Assembly: GCA_024641245.1 (NCBI GenBank)
Contig: JAHEDK010000015.1
Span: forward strand, 1-61,885
Length of the DNA: 61,885 nt
Source: Actinomycetes bacterium
GTDB lineage: Bacteria; Actinomycetota; Acidimicrobiia; Spongiisociales; JAHEDJ01
Reading direction: 5' to 3'
The notes under the pieces are model-generated. The model did not search any database. It saw only the letters and a list, made by a program, of their open reading frames with translations, and was not told the DNA's origin. Positions within the stretch are counted from its first letter, which is position 1; the number at the start of each line of letters is the position of its first letter. This document shows, piece by piece, positions 33,343 through 42,290 of the stretch. The translations under genes were made by a program, and so were the position numbers.

Positions 33343-34799
33343 ATGAGCCGGAAGAACACTCGCAAGCCGGGCCGGAGAGCGACGACCCATGGCCCGGTCC
33401 GCACGGGCAGGTCGACGCCGACGGGCAGCAATCGGGCGATGATGACCAGACACTATTGGGGCACGACCAATTGGTCGCGCTACGGTCCAGCCGCCACGTC
33501 ACGAGGCGTCCGCGACGGCGCAGGAGATGGCCGTGGATCACTGCTCTGGTCGTGCTGGCCCTTGCCGCAACCTCATATGGTGTGTACGCCTTCGGTTGGA
33601 CGTATGTGCAGGACTTCCTGATCACGAGAAACGTCTCGAGCGCGGCAGCCGGTTATCCGGGTCTCATCACCACCTACTCAGACGGTGTCGCCTCGATTTC
33701 CGGCGAGGTAGAGACGGCCGCCGACGCGGATCTGCTGGTCGACTCAATTGGACGGGTGGACGGTGTGGACGAGGTCCGCTCAGACCTCACAATTGCGGCC
33801 GCTTCGGCCACGGGCCCGATGGAGGCTGCCATTCTCGAAGGGCTCGCCGGTGCGGGAATCACCACGGTCACGCCGATCATTGAAGGATCCACGGTCACCC
33901 TGATCGGGACCGTCACCGATCCGGGTGACCTCGACGTCGCTTCTTCGATCGCCGTCGGGATCGATGGAGTTTCACAGGTGCTCAACCGTGTCATCGTCGC
34001 CTCGGACGCGTTGTCGGCAGCCCGCCAGGTACTCGATGCTGCCGGCTTCGCGACGGTTGCAGTGACCATCAACGGCAATCTGGCGGTGCTCAGCGGCACA
34101 GTTGCTTCCGATGGTGATGTGTTGGCCGCGGCCGATGTTGTGCTCGGACTTCCCGGCGTTGAAAAGGTCGACAACCGCCTGGAGGTCGGCACCCCTTCGG
34201 ATACTGCCGCCGTTCCGGTGAGTGTCCCAGTCGGCGAGAGCGCCGGAGTGGCGGCGGCCCTCGCAGAGGCAGGTTACGAGGGGATCACAGTGGTATTCGA
34301 CGGCAATGTTGCATATCTCGAAGGCGTCGTGCCATTCGACGTGCTTGAAGACGGGTACTTTGCGTTTGTCGACGACGTCCGCTCGATCGTCCAGGAGATC
34401 GGCGGCGAGGTTAGCGTGGTGAACCGACTCCGTCTTCGAGGCGATGAGCAAGAGCTGAGGAGCCAACTCCAGGCGCTCCTCGATGAAACCCCGATTGTGT
34501 TTCTCAGCGGATCGTCCGACCTCACCGTTGAAAGCCAAGCAGCTCTCGATACCGCGGCCAAGATCATTCTCGCCCAGCCGGGCTTGCAGGTCTTCATCGC
34601 CGGGCATACCGACGCCAGCGGGAGCGCAGAGGCCAACGAGCAGCTGGCTCGTGGGCGTGGGAGCGCTGTTTATGGATACCTCGTTTCGGTGGGCGTCCCG
34701 GCCAACCGCATGGCAGTTGTCTCATATGGTGAGCTCTTTCCCGGGCAGGGAGCCTCGGCGGCCGACAACCGCCGTATCGAATTCGAGGTGGGGCCATGA
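33327..34799 (+). CDS. BON-BON-BON-OmpA membrane-anchored protein, ArfA/OmpATb-like
   Basis: 490 aa from the ATG at 33327, with GGAAGAGGA upstream. The N-terminal ~70 residues are acidic and disordered, then RRPRRRRRW and a single TM helix (WITALVVLALAATSYGVYAF). Outside the membrane are about three BON repeats (DGVASISGEVETAADADLL; GSTVTLIGTVTD; NLAVLSGTVAS), plus a fourth degenerate one near residue 320. The C-terminal OmpA domain has the peptidoglycan-binding helix GHTDASGSAEANEQLARGR and DNRRIEFEV. The TM-BON-OmpA order matches mycobacterial ArfA/OmpATb. The stop overlaps the next gene (ATGA). Confidence 0.9.
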   Translation: MPPGVNEPEEHSQAGPESDDPWPGPHGQVDADGQQSGDDDQTLLGHDQLVALRSSRHVTRRPRRRRRWPWITALVVLALAATSYGVYAFGWTYVQDFLITRNVSSAAAGYPGLITTYSDGVASISGEVETAADADLLVDSIGRVDGVDEVRSDLTIAAASATGPMEAAILEGLAGAGITTVTPIIEGSTVTLIGTVTDPGDLDVASSIAVGIDGVSQVLNRVIVASDALSAARQVLDAAGFATVAVTINGNLAVLSGTVASDGDVLAAADVVLGLPGVEKVDNRLEVGTPSDTAAVPVSVPVGESAGVAAALAEAGYEGITVVFDGNVAYLEGVVPFDVLEDGYFAFVDDVRSIVQEIGGEVSVVNRLRLRGDEQELRSQLQALLDETPIVFLSGSSDLTVESQAALDTAAKIILAQPGLQVFIAGHTDASGSAEANEQLARGRGSAVYGYLVSVGVPANRMAVVSYGELFPGQGASAADNRRIEFEVGP

Positions 34800-36202
34800 G
34801 GGGCCGGACTGTTGTTCTGGTGGCGTTGCTGGCCGTCGTTGGCGCGTGTACGTCGACCGAACCGGAGGTCGTGACTCCCACACCGACGACGCCGGCTTCA
34901 ACGTCGACGACGGTCGAGACAGTCGCCCCGGATGCTGCGATTGCTGTCGGGGTTACTCCCGCCACGACAGACGGTGTAACGGCCACCGAAGACACCATCT
35001 ACGTTGGCGTGCTCGCCGACCTCACCGGCCCCTTCTCAGGAACCGTAGTGGATGTAGTGGACGCCCAGCTTGCCTTCTGGAATCGTCTCAATGAGGAAGG
35101 TGGAATAGGAGGCAGGCAGGTCGAGGTGCTGATTGCCAACACCGGTTACGACCTGATTGTCCACCAGGAGAAGTATGCGGCCTTGAAGGACCGCGTCGTC
35201 ATGTTCGCGCACTCGACGGGATCGCAACAGACGCTGTCTGTGCTTCCGAATCTGATAGAGGACGATCTGCTGGCGTTGCCGGTCACCTGGTATTCGGGAT
35301 GGTCTGATCCTCAAATGGGTGCCAATTTGCTCGAGACCGGCTCGAACTACTGCATGGAGGCGATCAACACGATTTCCTACATCGAAGAACAGCACCGGGC
35401 CGCAACGGGGCGAGCTCCGAAGCTTGCCATCATTACTTTCCCGGATGACTTCGGTCGTGATTCGGCGGCCGGAGCGCGCTATGCCGCCGAGCAACTCGGC
35501 ATCGAGATCGTGTACAACGGCGAAGGGACGGTGATTCCGGGTCAGGATCTTCGACCCATCGCGGCAGCTGCGGCCGCAAGCGGAGCGGATTACACATGGA
35601 TGGCGACCGATCCCATTTCGATGGTCGAGATCGTGGGAACGGCACTACAGCTCGGTTATACCGGCCAATGGGGCGTTGCGATGGTCTCGTTCTCCGACCG
35701 CTTGCTGTCCACTGCACTCGGCGACTACATGGCACAGAACATGCTGATGTCCACGCTGATCTTGCCGCTCGGTGCGGAGGCCGAAGATATGGCCGAGGTC
35801 ATTTCGGTACTGGCCGCCGCCTATCCGGACCGGTATCCGTCGACCGGCCTCATCGAGGGATACCTCGAGTTCGTGGTGGCGAAAAACGTGTTGGAGCGGG
35901 CGACCGAGCTCGGCGACCTGACTCCCTCCGGAGTCGTTGCCGCGGCCAAGAGAATCGGATCGCTGTCATATGGTGGCCTCGCCCCATCCAACATCTACAG
36001 CGGGGACGCCGCCTCGACCGTTACACGGGCGACCGCCATATATCGCCCGGATAAGGCGTTGTTCGATGAGCAAGGCGGTCTCGATGCCACACTCGGAGCA
36101 GGAGCCATCTCTCCACTGTCGCCGATCCTCGGCTTCACCGCTTCCGATCTGGCGGCATCGTACGACTTCCAGGGTCCGTGCTTTGTCTTTCCGACTGGAT
36201 GA
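34796..36202 (+). CDS. orphan branched-chain amino acid-type substrate-binding lipoprotein
   Basis: 468 aa. The lipobox is VVGACTST, followed by a Thr/Pro/Val linker to about residue 60. The rest is a type I periplasmic binding fold of the LivK/Peripla_BP_6 class: IYVGVLADLTGPFSG, FWNRLNEEGGIGGRQVEV, and LAIITFPDDFGRDSAAGARY. No LivHMGF genes follow, so it is an orphan. Its translation is coupled to the ArfA-like envelope protein, which is unusual. It may be a sensor or scaffold rather than a transporter subunit, or it may serve a permease elsewhere. Confidence 0.9.
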   Translation: MRGRTVVLVALLAVVGACTSTEPEVVTPTPTTPASTSTTVETVAPDAAIAVGVTPATTDGVTATEDTIYVGVLADLTGPFSGTVVDVVDAQLAFWNRLNEEGGIGGRQVEVLIANTGYDLIVHQEKYAALKDRVVMFAHSTGSQQTLSVLPNLIEDDLLALPVTWYSGWSDPQMGANLLETGSNYCMEAINTISYIEEQHRAATGRAPKLAIITFPDDFGRDSAAGARYAAEQLGIEIVYNGEGTVIPGQDLRPIAAAAAASGADYTWMATDPISMVEIVGTALQLGYTGQWGVAMVSFSDRLLSTALGDYMAQNMLMSTLILPLGAEAEDMAEVISVLAAAYPDRYPSTGLIEGYLEFVVAKNVLERATELGDLTPSGVVAAAKRIGSLSYGGLAPSNIYSGDAASTVTRATAIYRPDKALFDEQGGLDATLGAGAISPLSPILGFTASDLAASYDFQGPCFVFPTG

Positions 36203-36223
36203 ATTGGTTCTGAGTTCTGGGGG

Positions 36224-36769
36224 TTAGTTGAGTCCCGGATCCTCCGGCAGGGTGGCGAACAATGCCACATTCCCTCGCTGCCGTCTCAGCACGAGCGGCC
36301 AGAGGTTCTCCGCGTCGGCGTCGAATGGATCATCCGGTGTGCTGGCAAACACCCACCAGGCTTCGTCTCTGATCTCGCCTTCGAGTTGCCCGGGTGCCCA
36401 TGCCGCATATCCGCTAAAGACGCGTATCGTCTCGAAGCTCGCCTCGCCCGGTTCACGGTCGAGGTCGACGAGTTGGACATCGTGGATGATCAACGCGCTC
36501 AGATCCCTCGCCGAACGAGGGCCCCGTGCCACAGCAAGGGCAACCTCTTGCTGAACCGGTCCACCCGAGAAAACGACACGCGGTTCGGCGACAAGCGACT
36601 CCCACTCGTTGAGATAGTCCGAGACCGGGATTTCGAGCGGGCGATTCAATACCACGCCCAGCGACCCGCCGTCATCATGCTCGATCATGAGAACCACGGT
36701 CCGGTAGAAATTCGGATCGAGCAGGAATGGAGTTGCCACGAGTAGCCGGCCGGCCAGCGACTTGGTCAC
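36224..36769 (-). CDS. YqgE/AlgH family protein
   Basis: 181 aa from the GTG at 36769 (VTKSLAGRLLVATP), which overlaps the rnhB stop as GTGA. A longer frame lies inside rnhB. Family landmarks: LLVATPFLLDPNFYRTVVLM, GSLGVVLNRPLE, FSGGPVQ and the late GYAAWAPGQLEGEI. DUF179/AlgH proteins are conserved, with no settled biochemical role. Coupling to rnhB suggests a housekeeping context. Confidence 0.92.
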   Translation of the reverse strand: MTKSLAGRLLVATPFLLDPNFYRTVVLMIEHDDGGSLGVVLNRPLEIPVSDYLNEWESLVAEPRVVFSGGPVQQEVALAVARGPRSARDLSALIIHDVQLVDLDREPGEASFETIRVFSGYAAWAPGQLEGEIRDEAWWVFASTPDDPFDADAENLWPLVLRRQRGNVALFATLPEDPGLN

Positions 36770-37467
36770 AGAAACAGCTTTCCCTGTGGATCGGGGCGTT
36801 CGTAGCGAGCGACGCCATTCCACGGAAGCCCGTCCATGAACGCCCAACTACGGCGATGAATGGTGGTCGGTCCCAGCGCATGCAGCGCTGCTTTGTGGAT
36901 AGGGCACGGATACCCCTTGTTCGCCGCGAAGTTGAACGCTGGGAAGTGTTCGTCGTACGTGCGCATGATTCGGTCTCTGGTGACCTTTGCGACGATGGAA
37001 GCAGCGGCAATCGACAAGGACGTTGCGTCGCCCCTGATCAATGTGCTCGTCCGGCCGTTGCCAACGAAATCCCAGTTCCCATCGACGAGGACATAGTCCG
37101 CTTCGATACCGATACCGGTGAGAGCCCGGCGGGCCGCGAGACGCTGCGCTTCCGACATTCCGAGTCGATCGCATTCCTCATGAGATGCATGGCCGATCGC
37201 CCAGCGGTCGACCCAGTCGAGAATCCGATCGAACAGCGCTTCCCGCTCATCCTCGCTCAGAAGTTTGGAGTCGCGTATCTTGTAGACGCGTCGGTCGGGA
37301 GGAAGAACGACTGCTCCGATCGTCAGAGGTCCGGCCCATGACCCGCGGCCGACCTCGTCCATTCCCACCACGATCTGGTCGCCGCGCTCCCAGTGTTGGC
37401 GCTCGATAGTGAGCGATGGCGAACTAGCGCGAAGAGTGCGCCGCAAACGCGGGACTGTATCTGGCAC
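36766..37467 (-). CDS. rnhB: ribonuclease HII
   Basis: 233 aa. The RNase H fold carries the acidic active site: VVGMDEVGRGSWAGP (Asp-Glu), the Asp of DYVLVDGNWDF, and the late conserved Asp in VAKVTRDRIM. NKGYPCPIHKAAL is the family's C-terminal signature. It cleaves RNA in RNA-DNA hybrids and removes single ribonucleotides. The N-terminus MPDTVPRLRRTLRAS adds about 20 residues before the fold, so a shorter start is possible. Coupled to the AlgH-like gene. Confidence 0.95.
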   Translation of the reverse strand: MPDTVPRLRRTLRASSPSLTIERQHWERGDQIVVGMDEVGRGSWAGPLTIGAVVLPPDRRVYKIRDSKLLSEDEREALFDRILDWVDRWAIGHASHEECDRLGMSEAQRLAARRALTGIGIEADYVLVDGNWDFVGNGRTSTLIRGDATSLSIAAASIVAKVTRDRIMRTYDEHFPAFNFAANKGYPCPIHKAALHALGPTTIHRRSWAFMDGLPWNGVARYERPDPQGKLFL

Positions 37468-37503
37468 CGTCAGAGGTTACCGCTCCCCCGCCCGAAGGCC
37501 CTT

Positions 37504-37522
37504 ACGGCCGCCACCCGGCCGT
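37504..37522 (-). terminator. hairpin ending the gcv/hydrolase operon
   Basis: ACGGCCG and CGGCCGT form a perfect 7-bp stem with a CCACC loop, 16 nt after the hydrolase stop on the minus strand and upstream of rnhB. Confidence 0.4.
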
Positions 37523-37537
37523 GTTCAGTCGGCGAAC

Positions 37538-38362
37538 CTACGGCTCCGGAGTTGACATGGTCCGCTTCAGCCATTCGACTATCCCGGCGACGACTTCGGG
37601 GCCTTCGGGTTCGTTCAGCGATTCGTGTCGAAGCTTCGGGTAGAGCAGGCGTTCGGCGGTTGGCAGGTCGGCCAGGGTCGCAGAAACGGCAGCCGGAACC
37701 AGCTCGTCTGCCCCGCCGTGAATAACCAGGGTCGGCACGTTCAGCTTGTGGAAGTTCGCACGCACGCGGTCGCCGGCTGCGAACATCTCGGCACCAAGCC
37801 GCGTGGTCGCCTTTGTCAGGACGAGCGGATCGGCGAAGTAGGCCTCGCCGACCGCAGGATCGCGTGACAGCTGATCGGCTGAAATCTCTGTGGGAATCGC
37901 CAGTTTCGGGAACAACTTACCAAGCGGCGGTGCCAGCAATCGCTGCCAGGCCTTTCCTCCGCTCAGAGCCGGGGCGCTGGAGACGGCGTAATCGGGGTGA
38001 GGGCGATCGGACACCAGATAGTCGAGCACGATGAGGCCACCGAGCGAATGACCCATGAGAACAGATGGCAGCCCTTCCCGACGTGAGGCGGTGAGCTCTT
38101 CCTGCACCTCATCTAGGAAATCGGAGAACGTATCGACGTGAGCGCGGATCCCTGCCGATTCACCGTGGCCGAGGAGGTCATAGCTGAATACGGCGATCCC
38201 GGCATCTGCAAACAGGCCACCGGTGCGCTCGTAGCGCCCGCTGTGCTCACCCAATCCGTGCACCATGAGCAACGTTGCCCAGGGATCTTTCGCGTCCCAC
38301 TTCCGTCTGAGACGGGTATGGGTGCCTCCTCGGATGGTTTCGACGGTGGACGGTTCAGTCAT
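37538..38362 (-). CDS. alpha/beta hydrolase, monoacylglycerol lipase-like
   Basis: 274 aa from the ATG at 38362. The Hydrolase_4 (Lysophospholipase/MGL) pattern is clear: MVHGLGEHSGRYER, SYDLLGHGES, the nucleophile elbow GHSLGG, the Asp in HGGADELVP and the terminal His in KLRHESLNEPEG. No signal peptide, so it acts in the cytoplasm on esters such as monoacylglycerols. It overlaps gcvPB by 8 nt and is the last gene of the glycine cleavage operon. A metabolic reason for this pairing is not obvious. Confidence 0.92.
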   Translation of the reverse strand: MTEPSTVETIRGGTHTRLRRKWDAKDPWATLLMVHGLGEHSGRYERTGGLFADAGIAVFSYDLLGHGESAGIRAHVDTFSDFLDEVQEELTASRREGLPSVLMGHSLGGLIVLDYLVSDRPHPDYAVSSAPALSGGKAWQRLLAPPLGKLFPKLAIPTEISADQLSRDPAVGEAYFADPLVLTKATTRLGAEMFAAGDRVRANFHKLNVPTLVIHGGADELVPAAVSATLADLPTAERLLYPKLRHESLNEPEGPEVVAGIVEWLKRTMSTPEP

Positions 38363-39848
38363 CGTCACTCCTCCAGGTAACTCGTAGATGCCGGGCGGCG
38401 GACGCCTCATCGGGCCGTCCAACCGGTGTGTTGACGGGAGCGGCGTGCAGCGCATCGGGTTCCGTGGCCGCGCGGTCGGCAATCGAGAGCAACGCGTTGG
38501 CGAGGGCATCCATCGTCTGCATGCTTTGCGTTTCGGTCGGCTCCATCATCAGCGCTTCATCAACGATCAGCGGGAAGTACACCGTCGGCGCGTGAAACCC
38601 CTCATCCATGAGTGCCTTGACAATGTCCATGGCCCGGATACCGGTGCTCTTCTTCAACGTCTTGGCCGATGCAACGAACTCGTGCATGCACGGTGAATCG
38701 TACGGAAGATCGTATGGGCCACGTATGAGCTCTTCCAGGTACCTGGCGTTGAGTACCGCTCGCTCGGACACACGCCGCAAGCCATCGCCACCGAGCGCCT
38801 TCATATAGGTCAGCGCCCGGAGCACCACCCCGAAGTTGCCGTGTTTTCCATGGACCCTGCCGATGCTCTTGGCGGGCATCACCCACCGAAGCACTCCCTC
38901 TTCGTCGGCTTCCGGGAGTGGTCCCGGTAGGAACGGCACGAGCACGTCGTGGACCGCCACAGGCCCTGCGCCCGGACCGCCTCCGCCGTGTGGGGTAGCG
39001 AAAGTCTTGTGAAGATTCGAATGGACGATGTCAAAGCCCATCGATCCAGGTTTGGCGACACCCATGATCGCGTTCAGGTTGGCGCCGTCGTAGTACACCA
39101 GGCCTCCTGCCTCGTGCACGATATCGGCAATCTCAACGATGTTCTCCTCGAACAATCCGAGTGTGTTGGGGTTGGTCAGCATCAGGCCTGCGACCTGATC
39201 ATCGACCAGGCCACGCAACGCCTCAACGTCGACCATACCGCGATCGTTTGAGGGCACTTCCACCGCTTCGTAGCCGCCCAGAGTGACGGAGGCGGGGTTG
39301 GTGCCGTGGGCGGCGTCCGGAATCAGGATCTTCGACCTCTCCTCGCCCTTGTCCTCGTGATAGGCGCGCATCAGCAGCAACCCGGTCAGCTCACCGGAGG
39401 CACCGGCAGGTGGCTGGAAGGTTGCCCGGTCCATGCCCGTGATCTCGCAGAGGAATCGCTCGGCCTCGAGTAGCACCGCCAACGCACCCTGTGCCGAAGA
39501 TTCCGGTGTTGCCGGATGGAGATCACGAAACGCCGGGTGCTCCGCAGCCCAGTCGCACACTTTGGGGTTGTATTTCATCGTGCATGAGCCGAGCGGGTAT
39601 GCGCCGAGATCGACTGCGAAGTTCCGATGTGACAGGCGCGTGTAGTGCATCACGAGATCATGTTCGCTCACCTCGGGAAGTGCGACTCGTCCCTCGCTCT
39701 TCTCCGGTAGATCCAGCTCAATCTCGGGTACATCGAGCGGCGTGAGCGACCAGGCTCGCCGGCCTGGGATGGAGATCTCTTTCAGGGTCGGTTCCTCGGA
39801 GCCGCCAACGAGGGGAGATGATGCAGCAGATCCACCGGGCTTAGGCAT
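38355..39848 (-). CDS. gcvPB: glycine dehydrogenase (decarboxylating) subunit 2
   Basis: 497 aa. This is the PLP-binding half of the split P-protein. The pyridoxal lysine is in HSNLHKTFATPHGGGGPG. LGSCTMKYNP near residue 85 and DAAHGTNPA are family marks. It decarboxylates glycine and passes the aminomethyl group to lipoyl-GcvH, together with subunit 1. The gene overlaps gcvPA by 8 nt. An N-terminal ~20-residue low-complexity stretch precedes the domain. Confidence 0.97.
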   Translation of the reverse strand: MPKPGGSAASSPLVGGSEEPTLKEISIPGRRAWSLTPLDVPEIELDLPEKSEGRVALPEVSEHDLVMHYTRLSHRNFAVDLGAYPLGSCTMKYNPKVCDWAAEHPAFRDLHPATPESSAQGALAVLLEAERFLCEITGMDRATFQPPAGASGELTGLLLMRAYHEDKGEERSKILIPDAAHGTNPASVTLGGYEAVEVPSNDRGMVDVEALRGLVDDQVAGLMLTNPNTLGLFEENIVEIADIVHEAGGLVYYDGANLNAIMGVAKPGSMGFDIVHSNLHKTFATPHGGGGPGAGPVAVHDVLVPFLPGPLPEADEEGVLRWVMPAKSIGRVHGKHGNFGVVLRALTYMKALGGDGLRRVSERAVLNARYLEELIRGPYDLPYDSPCMHEFVASAKTLKKSTGIRAMDIVKALMDEGFHAPTVYFPLIVDEALMMEPTETQSMQTMDALANALLSIADRAATEPDALHAAPVNTPVGRPDEASAARHLRVTWRSDDD

Positions 39849-41172
39849 GAGCGATCACCTCCCGGAGCAAGGCAATGTAGGCATCGATCTCTTCTTTCGT
39901 CCGTTGTTCGGTCAAGGCTATGAGCAGCCCATTTCCCAGCTCGGGGTAGTCGGCCGACAGATCGATCCCGGCGAGTATCCCCTCCTTCGCCATCGCATCG
40001 ATGACTACTGCCGGTGCGACAGGCAGCGTTATCGCGAATTCTCTGACATATGCGGCGGGATGAGCAAGCTCCACACCATCGATTGTGGTGAGGCGGGCAG
40101 CCATGTAGCGGGCCTTTTGGGCCGACTGCCTGCCCACCTCGGTCAGGCCATCGGGGCCGAGCCAGGCCAGCTGAATCGCCACGCCGATGGCGTTCAGGGA
40201 CTGATTCGTGCAGATGTTCGATGAAGCCTTCTCTCGCCGGATATCTTGCTCCCTGGCTCGCAACGTGAGGACGTACGCCAGACGACCGTTGTCATCGGTG
40301 GTGGTTCCGACCAACCGGCCGGGGAGTCGCCTGACGAGGCCCTCGGTGACGGCGAATAGGCCGACTCCTGGTCCTCCGAAAGTGAGGGGACCGCCGAGTG
40401 GTTGCCCTTCCGCAATGGCGATGTCCACTCCGGCTTCTCCGGGCGCCCGGAGCAGTCCGAGCGTCATTGGATCGACGACGGCAATCGCCAGAGCGCCGCG
40501 GGTGTGTGCTGCTTCAACTGCCGACCCGTACGATTCGATGGCGCCGAGGTAGTTCGGTTGTGCCACGACGACCGCGGCTGGAGGGCCAACTGCATCAGGG
40601 TTCCAATGCGTGACTCCGGCAACAATCGGGTGTTCAACAATGGCGATACCACGGGCGTGCGCGAATGTTGCGATCGTTTGCCGAACTTGAGGTCCCACGG
40701 CCTCCGATACCCAGATCACGTTCCGGTGGGTGGCCGCCACTGCCACATTGACTGCTTCGAGGGCGGCTCCGGCGCCGTCGTAGACCGATGCGTTGGCAAC
40801 ATCCATGCCCGTAATGGCGCACACCATCGATTGGTACTCGAACAGTGCCTGGAGAACGCCCTGGCTGACCTCCGGCTGATAGGGCGTATATGAAGTGACG
40901 AACTCGGTCCGCATATTCAGTGATCGCACGGTCGGTGGCAGGTAGTGGTCGTAGTGGCCACCACCCGCAAAGCAGACGAGATCATCATTCCGTTCCGCCA
41001 GAGCAGTGATGGCGGCGACGAGCTCCGGTTCACTGATACCCGCCGGGAGGTCGAGGTCCCCGACCACGCGCACGCGCTCGGGGAGATGTCCGAACAGGTC
41101 GGCAATGGAGGCGAGGCCGACCCGACTCAGCATTTCTCCGATGTCGGCGCTGGTATGTGGTGTGAAATCCAC
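39841..41172 (-). CDS. gcvPA: glycine dehydrogenase (decarboxylating) subunit 1
   Basis: 443 aa. The start FTPHTSADIGEMLSRVG is typical of subunit 1. FVTSYTPYQPEVSQGVLQALFEYQ and SNICTNQSLNA are conserved family segments. It is the non-PLP partner of GcvPB, and the two-gene P-protein is common in Gram-positive bacteria and archaea. Its start codon lies one base from the gcvT stop, so gcvT-gcvPA-gcvPB form one transcript. Confidence 0.97.
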   Translation of the reverse strand: MDFTPHTSADIGEMLSRVGLASIADLFGHLPERVRVVGDLDLPAGISEPELVAAITALAERNDDLVCFAGGGHYDHYLPPTVRSLNMRTEFVTSYTPYQPEVSQGVLQALFEYQSMVCAITGMDVANASVYDGAGAALEAVNVAVAATHRNVIWVSEAVGPQVRQTIATFAHARGIAIVEHPIVAGVTHWNPDAVGPPAAVVVAQPNYLGAIESYGSAVEAAHTRGALAIAVVDPMTLGLLRAPGEAGVDIAIAEGQPLGGPLTFGGPGVGLFAVTEGLVRRLPGRLVGTTTDDNGRLAYVLTLRAREQDIRREKASSNICTNQSLNAIGVAIQLAWLGPDGLTEVGRQSAQKARYMAARLTTIDGVELAHPAAYVREFAITLPVAPAVVIDAMAKEGILAGIDLSADYPELGNGLLIALTEQRTKEEIDAYIALLREVIAHA

Positions 41173-41173
41173 G

Positions 41174-42223
41174 TCACTCCTTTCCCAAGAACGGAGGCGT
41201 GATCCGCCGGGTAGGATGCCACGCTCCTCGGATTTCTACTTCAATCAGGTCGGCGGCAGAGGGTGGTGGGCTCACATACGCCATGCCGATCCCGTAGCCC
41301 AATGACGGGCTGAAGTTGCCGCTTGCCACGACGCCCGTTGCTGATCCGGCGCGGACCGGATAGCCGTGTCGAGGGATCTGCCGGCCCTCCATCGCGAATC
41401 CTACGAGCAGCTTGGGCAACTCGCCTCTGATTCGCAGGAGAGACGGACGGCCGACGAAATCGTGATCCCAGTCGACGACCCACCCAAGGTCGGCTTCAAG
41501 GGGGCTCGTTTCTGCGTCGAGATCCTGGCCCCACAATGGGTAGCCCATTTCGAGGCGCAGCGTATCTCTCGCTCCGAGCCCGCAGGCCGTCGCACCGGCA
41601 TCGAGGAATGCCTGAAAGAGGGCCGGGCCCAGCTCACGGTCGACCGCCACCTCTCCCCCTCGTTCTCCGGTGTATCCGGTGCCTGCTGCCCGTGCTTCCC
41701 TGCCCTCAAAGGAGCCCGTGACGACCCGAAATCGCCCCGGTCTCCGACCGGTGACCGCCTCGATCAGAGCAGGTGCGTTGGGACCCTGGACGGCCAGAAG
41801 TGCAGTCGTCTCCTGAAGCGACGCAATGGTGACGTCCACGGGAGCGGCCTCGTTGAAACGAGCAAGGATTGGAGCCTGATTAGCGCCGTTCGGAATAACC
41901 CAGTAGTGCTCGTCGTCCCATCGCCAGACAATGATGTCGTCTTCGACTCCTCCTCGATCGTTGAGGGCCATCGTGTACTGGGCCCTTCCGGGCGGGATTC
42001 TGGCGACATCGTTGCAGAGGAGGGTCCGGAGCAGCTCCGTCGACCCGCGACCCTGAAGGTCGAACCGCCCGAGGTGAGAGACATCGAATACGCCCACATC
42101 GTCACGGACGGCGTTGTGTTCCGCCAACACGCCCTCGTACTGGACCGGCATGTCCCAACCGGAAAAGTCGACAAACCTGGCGCCAAGTGCTTCATGGGTT
42201 GCATGGAGCGGGGAACGCGGCAT
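41174..42223 (-). CDS. gcvT: aminomethyltransferase (T-protein)
   Basis: 349 aa. GGAGG lies 7 nt before the ATG. GCV_T features: GARFVDFSGWDMPVQYEGV, VFDVSHLGRF, GGVEDDIIVWRW, the folate site around GYTGERGGEVAV, and the C-terminal barrel GMAYVSPP. The Asp needed for catalysis is in the VEDD segment. It transfers the methylene unit from aminomethyl-lipoyl-GcvH to tetrahydrofolate. First gene of the gcv operon. gcvH lies 5.5 kb away in the same direction. Confidence 0.96.
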   Translation of the reverse strand: MPRSPLHATHEALGARFVDFSGWDMPVQYEGVLAEHNAVRDDVGVFDVSHLGRFDLQGRGSTELLRTLLCNDVARIPPGRAQYTMALNDRGGVEDDIIVWRWDDEHYWVIPNGANQAPILARFNEAAPVDVTIASLQETTALLAVQGPNAPALIEAVTGRRPGRFRVVTGSFEGREARAAGTGYTGERGGEVAVDRELGPALFQAFLDAGATACGLGARDTLRLEMGYPLWGQDLDAETSPLEADLGWVVDWDHDFVGRPSLLRIRGELPKLLVGFAMEGRQIPRHGYPVRAGSATGVVASGNFSPSLGYGIGMAYVSPPPSAADLIEVEIRGAWHPTRRITPPFLGKE

Positions 42224-42290
42224 AACACCTCCGTTGAGTTCGAGAACGAGACTAGACGCGCCGGAGGTTCTCGCCGGTCAACGGTTCGCC
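42224..42290. other. gcvT upstream spacer
   Basis: 67 nt containing only the gcvT ribosome-binding site. It is too short for a glycine riboswitch, and no aptamer motif is seen. Confidence 0.6.

Noticed and set aside
33706-34192. Repeated Val/Asp-rich sequence in the BON/OmpA gene as a DNA repeat
   Set aside because: The similarity is at protein level (BON domains). The DNA copies are too diverged to be a recent tandem repeat.
42224-42290. Possible glycine riboswitch before gcvT
   Set aside because: Only 67 nt are available, and the paired-aptamer motifs are not present.
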